This document shows, piece by piece, positions 6,404-12,348 of a DNA stretch of 13,904 nucleotides; the first letter of the stretch is position 1, and each line of letters opens with the position of its first letter. The position numbers were made by a program, and so were the translations under genes. Source of the stretch: an uncultured Lentisphaeria bacterium (GTDB taxonomy: Bacteria; Verrucomicrobiota; Lentisphaeria; Victivallales; UBA1829); assembly GCA_905211485.1 (NCBI GenBank), contig CAJMAW010000086.1, forward strand, positions 1 to 13,904, given 5' to 3'. Below the pieces are notes generated by a model. It was not told the DNA's origin and did no database searches. It saw nothing but the letters and a program-made list of their open reading frames with translations.

Positions 6404-7996
6404 ATGACTGGAAAGAAAAGGATCCTCAGCGGCGACGAAGCTGTGGCACACGCGGCGCTTGCATGTGGACTCACCCTGGGCTCAGGATACCCGGGGACGC
6501 CCTCCACGGAAATTCTGGAGACGGTGTCGTCGCTTGGTGGAGAAGCGGAATGGTCTCCGAATGAAAAAGTTGCATTGGAAGTCGGGATCGGGGTTTCATT
6601 TGCTGGCGGGCGTTCACTGGTCACAATGAAGCATGTGGGGCTGAACGTGGCGGCGGATCCGCTGTTCACGCTGACTTATACGGGGGTTCGCGGCGGACTG
6701 GTATTGGTGTCCGCGGACGATCCGGGGATGGCTTCCAGCCAGAATGAACAGGATAACCGTCATTATGCCCGGGCCGCCAAACTGCCGATGCTCGAACCGT
6801 CGGACAGCCAGGAGGCATATGACTATGCACTCCGAGCCTTTGAACTTTCCGAAGAATTCAAAGTTCCTGTGCTGCTGCGGATGACGACGAGAGTCTGCCA
6901 CTCGCGCGCCCCCGTGTGCCTCTGGAAAGATCCGGAAGCCCGCCGGGAAGAAACCCGGCATGAAAAGGAAATCCAGACGCGGGTCATGATTCCCGCCTTT
7001 GCAAAGAAGGCGCATGTCCGACTGGAGGAAACGATGAAGCAGATCGCGGAACGGAACGAGACTTCGGATCTCAATATCGTTTTCGGGGACAATCCGGAAC
7101 TCGGGATCATTACTTCCGGCGTGGCGTTTGAACATGTCATGGAGGCGTTTCCGCAGGCGAGCATCCTCAAACTGGGAACGACCTGGCCGCTGCCGTACCG
7201 GAAAATCGGGGAATTTGCGCGTTCGGTGAAACGGGCGGTCGTGGTGGAGGAATCAGACCGTTTTCTGGAAGAGAATCTCCGTGCGGCCGGAATCGCGGTG
7301 GAAGGAAAGGCGGATGCGTTTCTCTACGGGGAGCTGAATGTCGAACGCGTCCGGAAACTTCTTGCCGGGGATGAGACGCCGGAACCGCCGCAGAAACCGG
7401 GTCGTCCGCCGCAGCTCTGCCCGGGCTGCCCGCACAGGAAGACTTTTGAAATGCTCCGGGACCTGGGATGCATCGTTTCCGGAGACATCGGATGCTATAC
7501 GCTGGGAGTACTGCCGCCGTTCAATGCCATGGACTGTTCCGTCTGCATGGGCGCGAGCATCGGAGTGGGTCTTGGTCTGCGTCATTCTCTTTCTGAAACA
7601 GATGCGCGAAAAGTGGTCAGCGTGATCGGAGACAGCACGTTCCTTCACAGCGGACTCACGGGAATTGTGGAAATGGTCTACAACAAACCCGCCACGGGGC
7701 ACCTGGTGCTCATTCTGGACAATTCCACGACGGCCATGACCGGACTTCAGGAACATGCGGCGACAGGAAGGCACATCAATCTCTCCCCCGCGCCGAAAGT
7801 GAAACTGGAAGATCTCTGCACTGCGGCAGGAGTCGATCATGTCGATATTGCCGATCCCGTAACGGAACATGAGAAGTTCGTGGATCTGATCCGGACCCGG
7901 CTTGCTTCCAATGACACCAGTGTCATCATCGTACGCCGCCCCTGCATTCTTCAGATGAAAAAGCTGGCGAAACTCAACAGAAAAGCACAGTCCTAA
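6404..7996 (+). CDS. iorA: Indolepyruvate:ferredoxin oxidoreductase alpha subunit, lacking the C-terminal ferredoxin domain
   Basis: The protein has 530 residues. With IorB and thiamine diphosphate it would oxidatively decarboxylate aryl pyruvates (indole-, phenyl- or 4-hydroxyphenylpyruvate) to aryl-acetyl-CoA, passing electrons to ferredoxin, or run in reverse. The N-terminal pyrimidine-binding domain is clear (GSGYPGTPSTEILETV, then EWSPNEKVALEVGIG and KHVGLNVAADP). The C-terminal diphosphate domain has CPGCPHR at 339-345, GDIGCYTLG at 360-368, and GDS at 409-411 followed by DNS at 439-441. Known IorA proteins continue after the RRPC segment into a domain with two 4Fe-4S cysteine clusters. 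Here the protein stops about 20 residues after RRPC with no such cluster. The ATG at 6404 has AGGA ten bases upstream. iorB follows after nine bases. Confidence 0.95.
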   Translation: MTGKKRILSGDEAVAHAALACGLTLGSGYPGTPSTEILETVSSLGGEAEWSPNEKVALEVGIGVSFAGGRSLVTMKHVGLNVAADPLFTLTYTGVRGGLVLVSADDPGMASSQNEQDNRHYARAAKLPMLEPSDSQEAYDYALRAFELSEEFKVPVLLRMTTRVCHSRAPVCLWKDPEARREETRHEKEIQTRVMIPAFAKKAHVRLEETMKQIAERNETSDLNIVFGDNPELGIITSGVAFEHVMEAFPQASILKLGTTWPLPYRKIGEFARSVKRAVVVEESDRFLEENLRAAGIAVEGKADAFLYGELNVERVRKLLAGDETPEPPQKPGRPPQLCPGCPHRKTFEMLRDLGCIVSGDIGCYTLGVLPPFNAMDCSVCMGASIGVGLGLRHSLSETDARKVVSVIGDSTFLHSGLTGIVEMVYNKPATGHLVLILDNSTTAMTGLQEHAATGRHINLSPAPKVKLEDLCTAAGVDHVDIADPVTEHEKFVDLIRTRLASNDTSVIIVRRPCILQMKKLAKLNRKAQS

Positions 7997-8005
7997 GGTG
8001 AATCT

Positions 8006-8488
8006 ATGAAAATCGACGAATGCGAGGAAATCATCAACGTGCTCTTTGCCGGAATCGGCGGACAGGGCATCATCCGGGCCTCGGACCTGCTTGCGGAAGC
8101 GGCTTTCCGCAGGGGGTTCGACGTCAAGAAAAGCGAACTTCACGGAATGAGCCAGCGCGGCGGTTCCGTTTCCAGCGACGTGCGTTTCGGCAAGAAAGTG
8201 TGGAGTCCTATGATTCCCGCCGGAGAAGCGGACTATCTTCTGGCACTCTCGGAAGATCAGATCGAAGTCTGCGAACGGATGCTCTGTCCGAACGCGATCA
8301 TCATCAAACCTTCGGACTTCAGTGCGGAAGACGCGGCCTCAAGGATGCTCAACATGGTCATGCTGGGGCGTTTGAACCGCTATCTGAACTTCCCCGACGA
8401 ACTTTGGGAGGCTCTGATTCGCGAATCCTTCCAGGGAGAACTCGCAGAGGCGAATATCGCCGCCTTCAGAAGAGGGAAAAACCCCTGA
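8006..8488 (+). CDS. iorB: Indolepyruvate:ferredoxin oxidoreductase beta subunit
   Basis: The protein has 160 residues and belongs to the gamma-type POR family. It has NVLFAGIGGQGIIRASDLLAE at 11-31, with the GIGGQG loop at 16-21, then the conserved HGMSQRGGSV at 46-55 and an ADYLLALSEDQ segment. It is the partner subunit of IorA. The start lies nine bases after the iorA stop, and the ribosome site AAGGTGA spans the end of that gap, consistent with coupled translation. At 160 residues it is somewhat short for the family, ending soon after the last helix with no C-terminal extension. A 238-base gap separates it from paaK. Confidence 0.94.
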   Translation: MKIDECEEIINVLFAGIGGQGIIRASDLLAEAAFRRGFDVKKSELHGMSQRGGSVSSDVRFGKKVWSPMIPAGEADYLLALSEDQIEVCERMLCPNAIIIKPSDFSAEDAASRMLNMVMLGRLNRYLNFPDELWEALIRESFQGELAEANIAAFRRGKNP

Positions 8489-8574
8489 ATCCCAGGCTTG
8501 GGAATATGGATCTTCCCGGGATATTGTCAGCCAGGTTTTCCGATGCGGGAAAAAATGCGGATACAGCATGATTT

Positions 8575-8674
8575 CCCCCGCGTAAGGTGGGGGCGCGAGC
8601 GAAGGAGGATATGAGGAGGAGGAGGACGGGAAAAAACGGAATCCAGCTCCGGAGCGGACGGGGAAAAAACGGAA
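8575..8674. repeat. Purine-rich repeat element between iorB and paaK
   Basis: This stretch holds several structures. CCCCC (8575-8579) and GGGGG (8589-8593) flank a 9-base loop containing CGTAA. A purine-rich run follows (8601-8636). Then comes a near-perfect direct repeat: GGACGGGAAAAAACGGAA at 8624-8641, and the same with one extra G at 8656-8674. The copies flank the perfect palindrome GCTCCGGAGC (8646-8655). There is no open reading frame worth reporting, no T-run and no convincing promoter. It may be a small dispersed intergenic repeat or a regulatory or processing site inside the cluster. Confidence 0.5.
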
Positions 8675-8726
8675 AATCACAACTCTATCGGAATCGGATC
8701 TTCAAAAAAGCAGGAATTCAGACAAA

Positions 8727-10073
8727 ATGAAATGCAATCAGGAACTCAGCGGGGCGGCCATCAATCCGGCAAGCGCCATGGATTATGTCCCGACAGAACA
8801 ACTCCGAACGCTTCAACTGGCCCGTTTGAAGGAAATCACTCAGAGGGCGTACGATCATGTGGGGCTCTTCCGCGCCCGCATGGAGGAAAAAGGAGTGACT
8901 CCGGAACAGATCCGGACCCTGGAAGACATCCGCCTGCTTCCGTTCACGGTGAAGGCGGATCTGAGAGACACATATCCGTTCGGACTCTTTGCAAGCCCCA
9001 TGAAGGACATTGTCAGACTTCACGCATCAAGCGGGACGACAGGCAAGCCGATCGTCGTCGCCTACACCCGCGACGACATCAAAACCTGGGCGCAGTCCAT
9101 GATGCGGACGCTTGCCTCCTGCGGCATGCACAGCGGAGACATCATCCAGGTTTCCTACGGCTACGGACTCTTCACCGGCGGACTCGGCGCGCATTACGGA
9201 GCGGAGGAACTGGGAGCCACGGTCATCCCCGCCTCGGGCGGCAACACGGAACGCCAGATCATGCTGATGAAGGACTTCGGCGTGACAGGCATCTGCTGTA
9301 CGCCGAGCTATTTCCTGCATCTCGCGGAACAGGCGGAGAAAATGGGAATCGACCTGCGGAAACTTCCTCTCCGCGCAGGCGCCTTCGGTGCGGAACCCTG
9401 GACCGCCGAAATGCGAAGACACATCGAAGAATGCGCCGGAATCAAGGCGTATGACATATACGGACTTTCCGAAATCACGGGGCCGGGCGTCGCCAGCTCC
9501 TGTTCCGAACAGGACGGGCTGCACGTCTTTGAAGACCTCTACTACCCCGAAATCATCGATCCCGCCACAGGGGAAGTGCTTCCGGACGGAGAAGAAGGGG
9601 AACTCGTCCTGAGCACCCTGACAAAGCAGGCCATGCCCATGCTCCGCTACCGCACGCGAGACATCACAAGAATCATCACGGAAAAATGTCCCTGCGGACG
9701 CAGCATCCGGAGAATCGAACGGATTTCCAGAAGAAGCGACGACATGTTCATCATCCGCGGCGTGAATGTCTTCCCCTCGCAGATCGAGACCGCCATCCTG
9801 AATGTGGAAGCTGTCCTGCCGATCTACCAGATCGTGCTCACACGCGATCACGGACTCGACAACATCGAAGTGGATATCGAAGTCAACGAAGCCATTTTCA
9901 GCGACAAGGTGTCCGCAATCGAGGAAATCAAACAGAAAATCAGCCATTCCATCGAACGCACACTCGGAATCCGCGTCTTTGTCAGGATGCTTGCCCCGAA
10001 CTCCATCCCCCGGAGCGAAGGCAAGGCCAGACGCGTCATCGACAAGCGCAATCTTTCCGACTCGAAAGCATGA
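8727..10073 (+). CDS. paaK: Phenylacetate-CoA ligase (PaaK family)
   Basis: The protein has 448 residues, close to the family's usual length of about 430-440. It is an AMP-forming acyl-CoA synthetase that would activate phenylacetate or a related aryl acetate with ATP and CoA. Visible motifs are the phosphate-binding loop SSGTTGKP at 101-108, YGLSEITGPG from 245, CPCGR at 321-325, SDDMFIIRGVNVFPSQIE at 337-354, and the C-terminal PRSEGKARR with the expected catalytic Lys at 433. The family usually has Gly-Arg before SDDM; here it is Arg-Arg. The N-terminus is about ten residues longer than typical. The ATG at 8727 is kept because NPASA...EQLRTLQLARLK aligns with the usual PaaK start; its ribosome site (AGGA, 11 bases upstream) is weak. 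The next gene starts 21 bases downstream. Confidence 0.94.
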   Translation: MKCNQELSGAAINPASAMDYVPTEQLRTLQLARLKEITQRAYDHVGLFRARMEEKGVTPEQIRTLEDIRLLPFTVKADLRDTYPFGLFASPMKDIVRLHASSGTTGKPIVVAYTRDDIKTWAQSMMRTLASCGMHSGDIIQVSYGYGLFTGGLGAHYGAEELGATVIPASGGNTERQIMLMKDFGVTGICCTPSYFLHLAEQAEKMGIDLRKLPLRAGAFGAEPWTAEMRRHIEECAGIKAYDIYGLSEITGPGVASSCSEQDGLHVFEDLYYPEIIDPATGEVLPDGEEGELVLSTLTKQAMPMLRYRTRDITRIITEKCPCGRSIRRIERISRRSDDMFIIRGVNVFPSQIETAILNVEAVLPIYQIVLTRDHGLDNIEVDIEVNEAIFSDKVSAIEEIKQKISHSIERTLGIRVFVRMLAPNSIPRSEGKARRVIDKRNLSDSKA

Positions 10074-10094
10074 AAAAAAAGGAGAGTCTGCACC

Positions 10095-10499
10095 ATGATG
10101 CTCAAACAACTGTCTCTTTTCATTGAAAACAAACCCGGAACGCTCAACGCGCCCTGCCGGATTCTCGCAGAGCACGGCATCAGCATCTCCACACTCTCGC
10201 TTGCGGACACAAAATTCTTCGGCGTACTCAGGCTCCTCATCAAAGATTGGGAAAAAGCGGCAAAACTGCTTGAATCAAAAGGGTTCGCAGTCAAATTGAC
10301 CGATGTCGTCGCACTCGAAATCGACCATCGGGCGGGGAGTCTTTCCTCGGTGCTGGAAGTTTTTGACAAGCATGCGATCAATGTGGAATACATGTATGCC
10401 TTCGCGCCCGGGTACAACGGGAAGGCCGTCATCATCTTCCGTTTCGACGATCCGGAGGCGGCGCTCGAAAAACTCAAAAGAAAACTGGAAGAGGAATAA
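10095..10499 (+). CDS. Tandem ACT-domain amino-acid-binding protein
   Basis: The protein has 134 residues made only of two ACT domains. The first is at about 4-66 (LSLFIENKPGTLNAPCRILAEHGI...) and the second at about 72-134 (VALEIDHRAGSLSSVLEVFDKHAI...). ACT domains bind small ligands, mostly amino acids, and control enzymes or regulators. Stand-alone ACT pairs of this type are commonly found next to PaaK and IorAB genes, so a role in sensing an aromatic amino acid or aryl acid is likely but not shown. There is no DNA-binding domain or enzyme domain. Two consecutive ATGs occur; the first has AAAGGAGAG eight bases upstream. The stop is one base before the next ATG. Confidence 0.92.
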   Translation: MMLKQLSLFIENKPGTLNAPCRILAEHGISISTLSLADTKFFGVLRLLIKDWEKAAKLLESKGFAVKLTDVVALEIDHRAGSLSSVLEVFDKHAINVEYMYAFAPGYNGKAVIIFRFDDPEAALEKLKRKLEEE

Positions 10500-10500
10500 T

Positions 10501-10680
10501 ATGAACACGCGAAAGACGATCGGGATCATTCTCATGGTCCTTCTGCTGATACTTTGCGCGGTGCTGATGGTTCTGCGTTTCAGCGCAGCCAAGGCGTCCG
10601 ACGCCGCAGCGCTCCGGGAGTCCATGGCAACGCCCGTACCGACCGCGAGGGACCCCGCCGCAAGGGGAAAAAGTGATTAA
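10501..10680 (+). CDS. 59-residue single-pass membrane protein of unknown function
   Basis: The reading frame begins one base after the ACT gene's stop. It uses the GAGGA at the end of that gene as ribosome site, which argues for coupled translation. After MNTRKT comes one strongly hydrophobic stretch (about residues 7-25: IGIILMVLLLILCAVLMVL), then a hydrophilic tail rich in Ala, Arg and Pro. The topology could be a signal anchor with the tail outside, or an uncleaved signal peptide. No family is recognised. Its place as last gene of the ior-paaK-ACT cluster is the only hint of function. Confidence 0.65.
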   Translation: MNTRKTIGIILMVLLLILCAVLMVLRFSAAKASDAAALRESMATPVPTARDPAARGKSD

Positions 10681-10898
10681 AGAAAATAGAGATAAGATAA
10701 AGAAGAAGGAAATGGAGAAGAAAGAGTAGACTCAAGGAAGAAGAGTGATTTTCACTTGTCTCCAGCACTTCCTCCCGAGGATCCGCACGGTAGGAAAGGG
10801 AAGAAATACCACTTGCCAAGAATACTCCGTGCGTAACGTAAAATCAGAAAACTCTTCTCCCCCCTCCCCTCATTTCTTCTTCTCCTCCCCGCTTTCTG
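10681..10898. other. Intergenic region with polypurine and polypyrimidine tracts
   Basis: This is the first part of a 405-base gene-free gap (10681-11085). The plus strand is almost all purine at 10681-10748 (interrupted by a few T and C) and almost all pyrimidine at 10852-10898. About 100 mixed bases lie between, including the core GTGCGTAACG. The two tracts could pair imperfectly into a large hairpin, which may help end transcription of the cluster. No T-run terminator and no coding region was seen here. The rest of the gap carries the regulatory elements listed at 10908-11028. Confidence 0.5.
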
Positions 10899-10907
10899 TC
10901 CGGGAAA

Positions 10908-10958
10908 CCTGAAAAAAATGCTTTTTCCGTTTTCAGGATACTTGAAAAGCCTGAAAAC
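10908..10958. promoter_or_regulatory. Three-arm inverted repeat (CCTGAAAA / GTTTTCAGG / CCTGAAAAC)
   Basis: CCTGAAAA at 10908-10915, GTTTTCAGG at 10929-10937 and CCTGAAAAC at 10950-10958. The middle arm is complementary to both outer arms: 8 pairs with the left one, a perfect 9 pairs with the right one. The right-hand inverted repeat encloses the candidate -35 box at 10942-10947, and its right arm occupies the promoter spacer. It therefore looks more like a repressor operator than an RNA switch, since it precedes the predicted transcript start. Confidence 0.5.
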
Positions 10959-10970
10959 ACTGAATAGATT
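10942..10970 (+). promoter_or_regulatory. Candidate promoter for the small exported protein gene
   Basis: TTGAAA (10942-10947), 17-base spacer, TAGATT (10965-10970), identical in both hexamers and spacing to the candidate iorA promoter. The predicted start near 10977 gives a leader of about 110 bases. Confidence 0.5.
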
Positions 10971-10996
10971 ATTTCATATTCAACCGCTCGAATAAA

Positions 10997-11028
10997 GCCG
11001 GGACACTTACACTTTTCCCCTTCCCGGC
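10997..11028 (+). promoter_or_regulatory. GC-rich leader hairpin
   Basis: GCCGGG (10997-11002) and CCCGGC (11023-11028) form a perfect 6-bp stem around a 20-base loop. The loop starts with ACACTT twice in tandem. It lies in the predicted leader of the gene at 11086, well upstream of its ribosome site AAGGAG. It may stabilise the transcript or affect translation. No known riboswitch is recognised. Confidence 0.35.
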
Positions 11029-11085
11029 ACTCATCCGATCAGGGAATGCGGAACAGAACAAAACAACAAGGAGATCAGCAAAAAC

Positions 11086-11457
11086 ATGAACAGACGTCTC
11101 TGCCTATTCCTGATAATCGTTCTGACCGCGGCGTTCTATTTCCAGCCGCAGCCCGAAGCCAAGGCCATTGATCCTGTGACAATCGCCATTCTGACTCCCA
11201 TCGCCATCAAGGCCGCACAGATCATGGCGCCTTATCTCATCCGGGCTCTGAGACACATGGGTGTCACGATGGTCAAAGCGGGAGTCCAGCTGATCGGAAT
11301 ATTCAGACTCCCGATCGGACTGCTTCAATCAACTATTTTTGCACCTTGGTGTTTCATGTCCGGGCTGGCGAATATCGGAGTCGGGCTGATATCCCCCATC
11401 AAATTTGTCGGATACGTGCTGCTGATACCACTTTCGGCCTTCGGGATAGGCGTCTAG
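11086..11457 (+). CDS. Small hydrophobic exported protein of unknown function
   Basis: The protein has 123 residues. It starts with a classical signal peptide: MNRR, a hydrophobic core to about residue 18, and a likely cleavage after AKA at 27. The mature 96 residues are strikingly hydrophobic, with about three possible membrane helices (about 29-52, 58-83 and 92-123) and only a handful of charges, almost all positive (Lys42, Arg53, Arg56, Lys64, Arg74, Lys106). The ATG at 11086 has AAGGAGAT ten bases upstream. The gene stands alone, with a candidate promoter and operator upstream and a good terminator at 11579-11622. I do not recognise a family. A membrane-active peptide, a membrane-complex subunit or a secreted hydrophobic factor are all possible. 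Confidence 0.75.
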   Translation: MNRRLCLFLIIVLTAAFYFQPQPEAKAIDPVTIAILTPIAIKAAQIMAPYLIRALRHMGVTMVKAGVQLIGIFRLPIGLLQSTIFAPWCFMSGLANIGVGLISPIKFVGYVLLIPLSAFGIGV

Positions 11458-11578
11458 CGTGGGATGTCTATCCGCAGTCAGCTATAAGAAAAACACGGCA
11501 CGCATAAAAATAAACCGGGAGGTCTTTTCATACTCCCGCAGAGAAGATGTTTCCCCTGATGAAAAAAGGGAGGAAAAG

Positions 11579-11622
11579 GCTTTTCCAGCGGATTTTTCCC
11601 ATCAGATGGAAAAGCTTTTTTT
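11579..11622 (+). terminator. Intrinsic terminator after the small exported protein gene
   Basis: GCTTTTCC (11579-11586) pairs with GGAAAAGC (11608-11615), directly followed by seven Ts (11616-11622). The loop holds another TTTTCC that can pair with the same right arm, and the left arm can also pair with the GGAAAA at 11572-11577, so alternative folds exist. It ends the 11086 transcription unit about 160 bases after the stop codon. Confidence 0.8.
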
Positions 11623-11669
11623 ATTTGCTTTCTTCCCCGTCCTCTCTCACGGAACGGCTCTTTTTTTCT

Positions 11670-11711
11670 GAAGGGCCCCCTTCGTACCCCCCTCGTGAAT
11701 ACGTAACGAGG
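11670..11711. repeat. Adjacent inverted repeats upstream of DUF721 gene
   Basis: GAAGGG (11670-11675) and CCCTTC (11678-11683) form one inverted repeat. CCTCGT (11691-11696) and ACGAGG (11706-11711) form a second with a 9-base loop containing ACGTA. The second resembles the element at 8575-8593: pyrimidine arm, 9-base loop with CGTA, purine arm, then a long purine tract (here 11712-11780). Together with the terminator it fills the 332-base gap 11458-11789, which has no other convincing content and no clear promoter for the DUF721 gene. Confidence 0.45.
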
Positions 11712-11789
11712 CGGAAAAGGTATAGAAAGGGAAAAAGGGGGGGAAGAAGAACATGGAGAAGAAGAAAAGGAAGGGGCGTCTGAACAATC

Positions 11790-12197
11790 ATGCCGGGGAA
11801 ACGAATCAAACCCGTCAATCTGGAAGGAATGCTCAAGGAATGGTACGGGGCGGAGGAAGGAGCAGCGGCGGTCGAACAACATCTGCCGCGCCCTCAGGCG
11901 CTCTCGGAAATTCTGAACAGCGTTGTTTCCCGTAAAATTCCGGCGGGAAGACTCAAGATCGCAAAAATTCAGGAACACTGGAAGGAAATTGCGGGAACGG
12001 AAAATGCAAGGCGCTCCTTCCCTTCCAGTCTCACGGAAGGGGTCTTGTACGTGGAAGTGCTTCATCCGGCCTACCGTCTTGCTCTGGAAAACAGACAAGT
12101 CCGTGAAAAGCTTCTGAAGAATGTCCAGGTGCTTGTCGGCTCAGTTTATTGCAAAGAGATCAAATTCATTCCCGCGGGCAGACGCGGCGCTTCCTGA
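11790..12197 (+). CDS. DUF721 / DciA-like protein
   Basis: The protein has 135 residues. Residues about 36-130 match the DUF721 pattern: LSEILNSVVSRK, then HWKEIAG, SFPSSLTEGVLYVEVLHPAYRLALEN, and an ending GSVYCKEIKFIPAG. Proteins of this family include DciA, which helps load the replicative helicase DnaB in bacteria that lack DnaC/DnaI. Whether this copy does so is inference. The first residues (MPGKRIKPVNLEGMLKEWYG) are a variable extension. An in-frame stop lies two codons before the ATG at 11790, so no longer form is possible. The purine-rich ribosome region is about 13 bases upstream and weak. The gene converges on the radical SAM fusion gene. Confidence 0.85.
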   Translation: MPGKRIKPVNLEGMLKEWYGAEEGAAAVEQHLPRPQALSEILNSVVSRKIPAGRLKIAKIQEHWKEIAGTENARRSFPSSLTEGVLYVEVLHPAYRLALENRQVREKLLKNVQVLVGSVYCKEIKFIPAGRRGAS

Positions 12198-12209
12198 ACA
12201 GACGTTGTG

Positions 12210-12316
12210 TTTTCCTTCTCTTTTTCCTTTTTTTCCCCCTCCTTTTTTCCCCTCCGTCATCGCTTGAACTGGAAAGGGAAAGAGAAGAAAGAGAAGAAGG
12301 AAAGAAGAAAAAAGAG
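12210..12316. other. 46-nt pyrimidine run and 46-nt purine run between convergent genes
   Basis: On the plus strand 12210-12255 is an unbroken run of pyrimidines. After 15 mixed bases, 12271-12316 is an unbroken run of purines. Paired without gaps, 36 of 46 positions can form Watson-Crick or G-U pairs, which is only slightly better than expected from composition. The element lies in the 151-base gap between two convergent genes, so a bidirectional terminator or transcription-collision buffer is plausible. It could also adopt triplex or slipped structures. Confidence 0.6.
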
Positions 12317-12348
12317 CAGGGAAAAAACAACAGGGATTTCCCGTCAAA

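Noticed and set aside
9027..10175. 382-codon open frame on the minus strand
   Set aside because: It is antisense to paaK and the start of the ACT gene, both of which are unambiguous by motif.
11459..11671. 70-codon open frame after the small exported protein gene
   Set aside because: It runs through the intrinsic terminator at 11579-11622, lacks a ribosome site and has no recognisable domain.
12210..12316. Perfect giant hairpin between the pyrimidine and purine runs
   Set aside because: Counting the gap-free register gives 10 C-A mismatches in 46 positions, close to the expectation for such base composition, so a selected precise hairpin is not supported.
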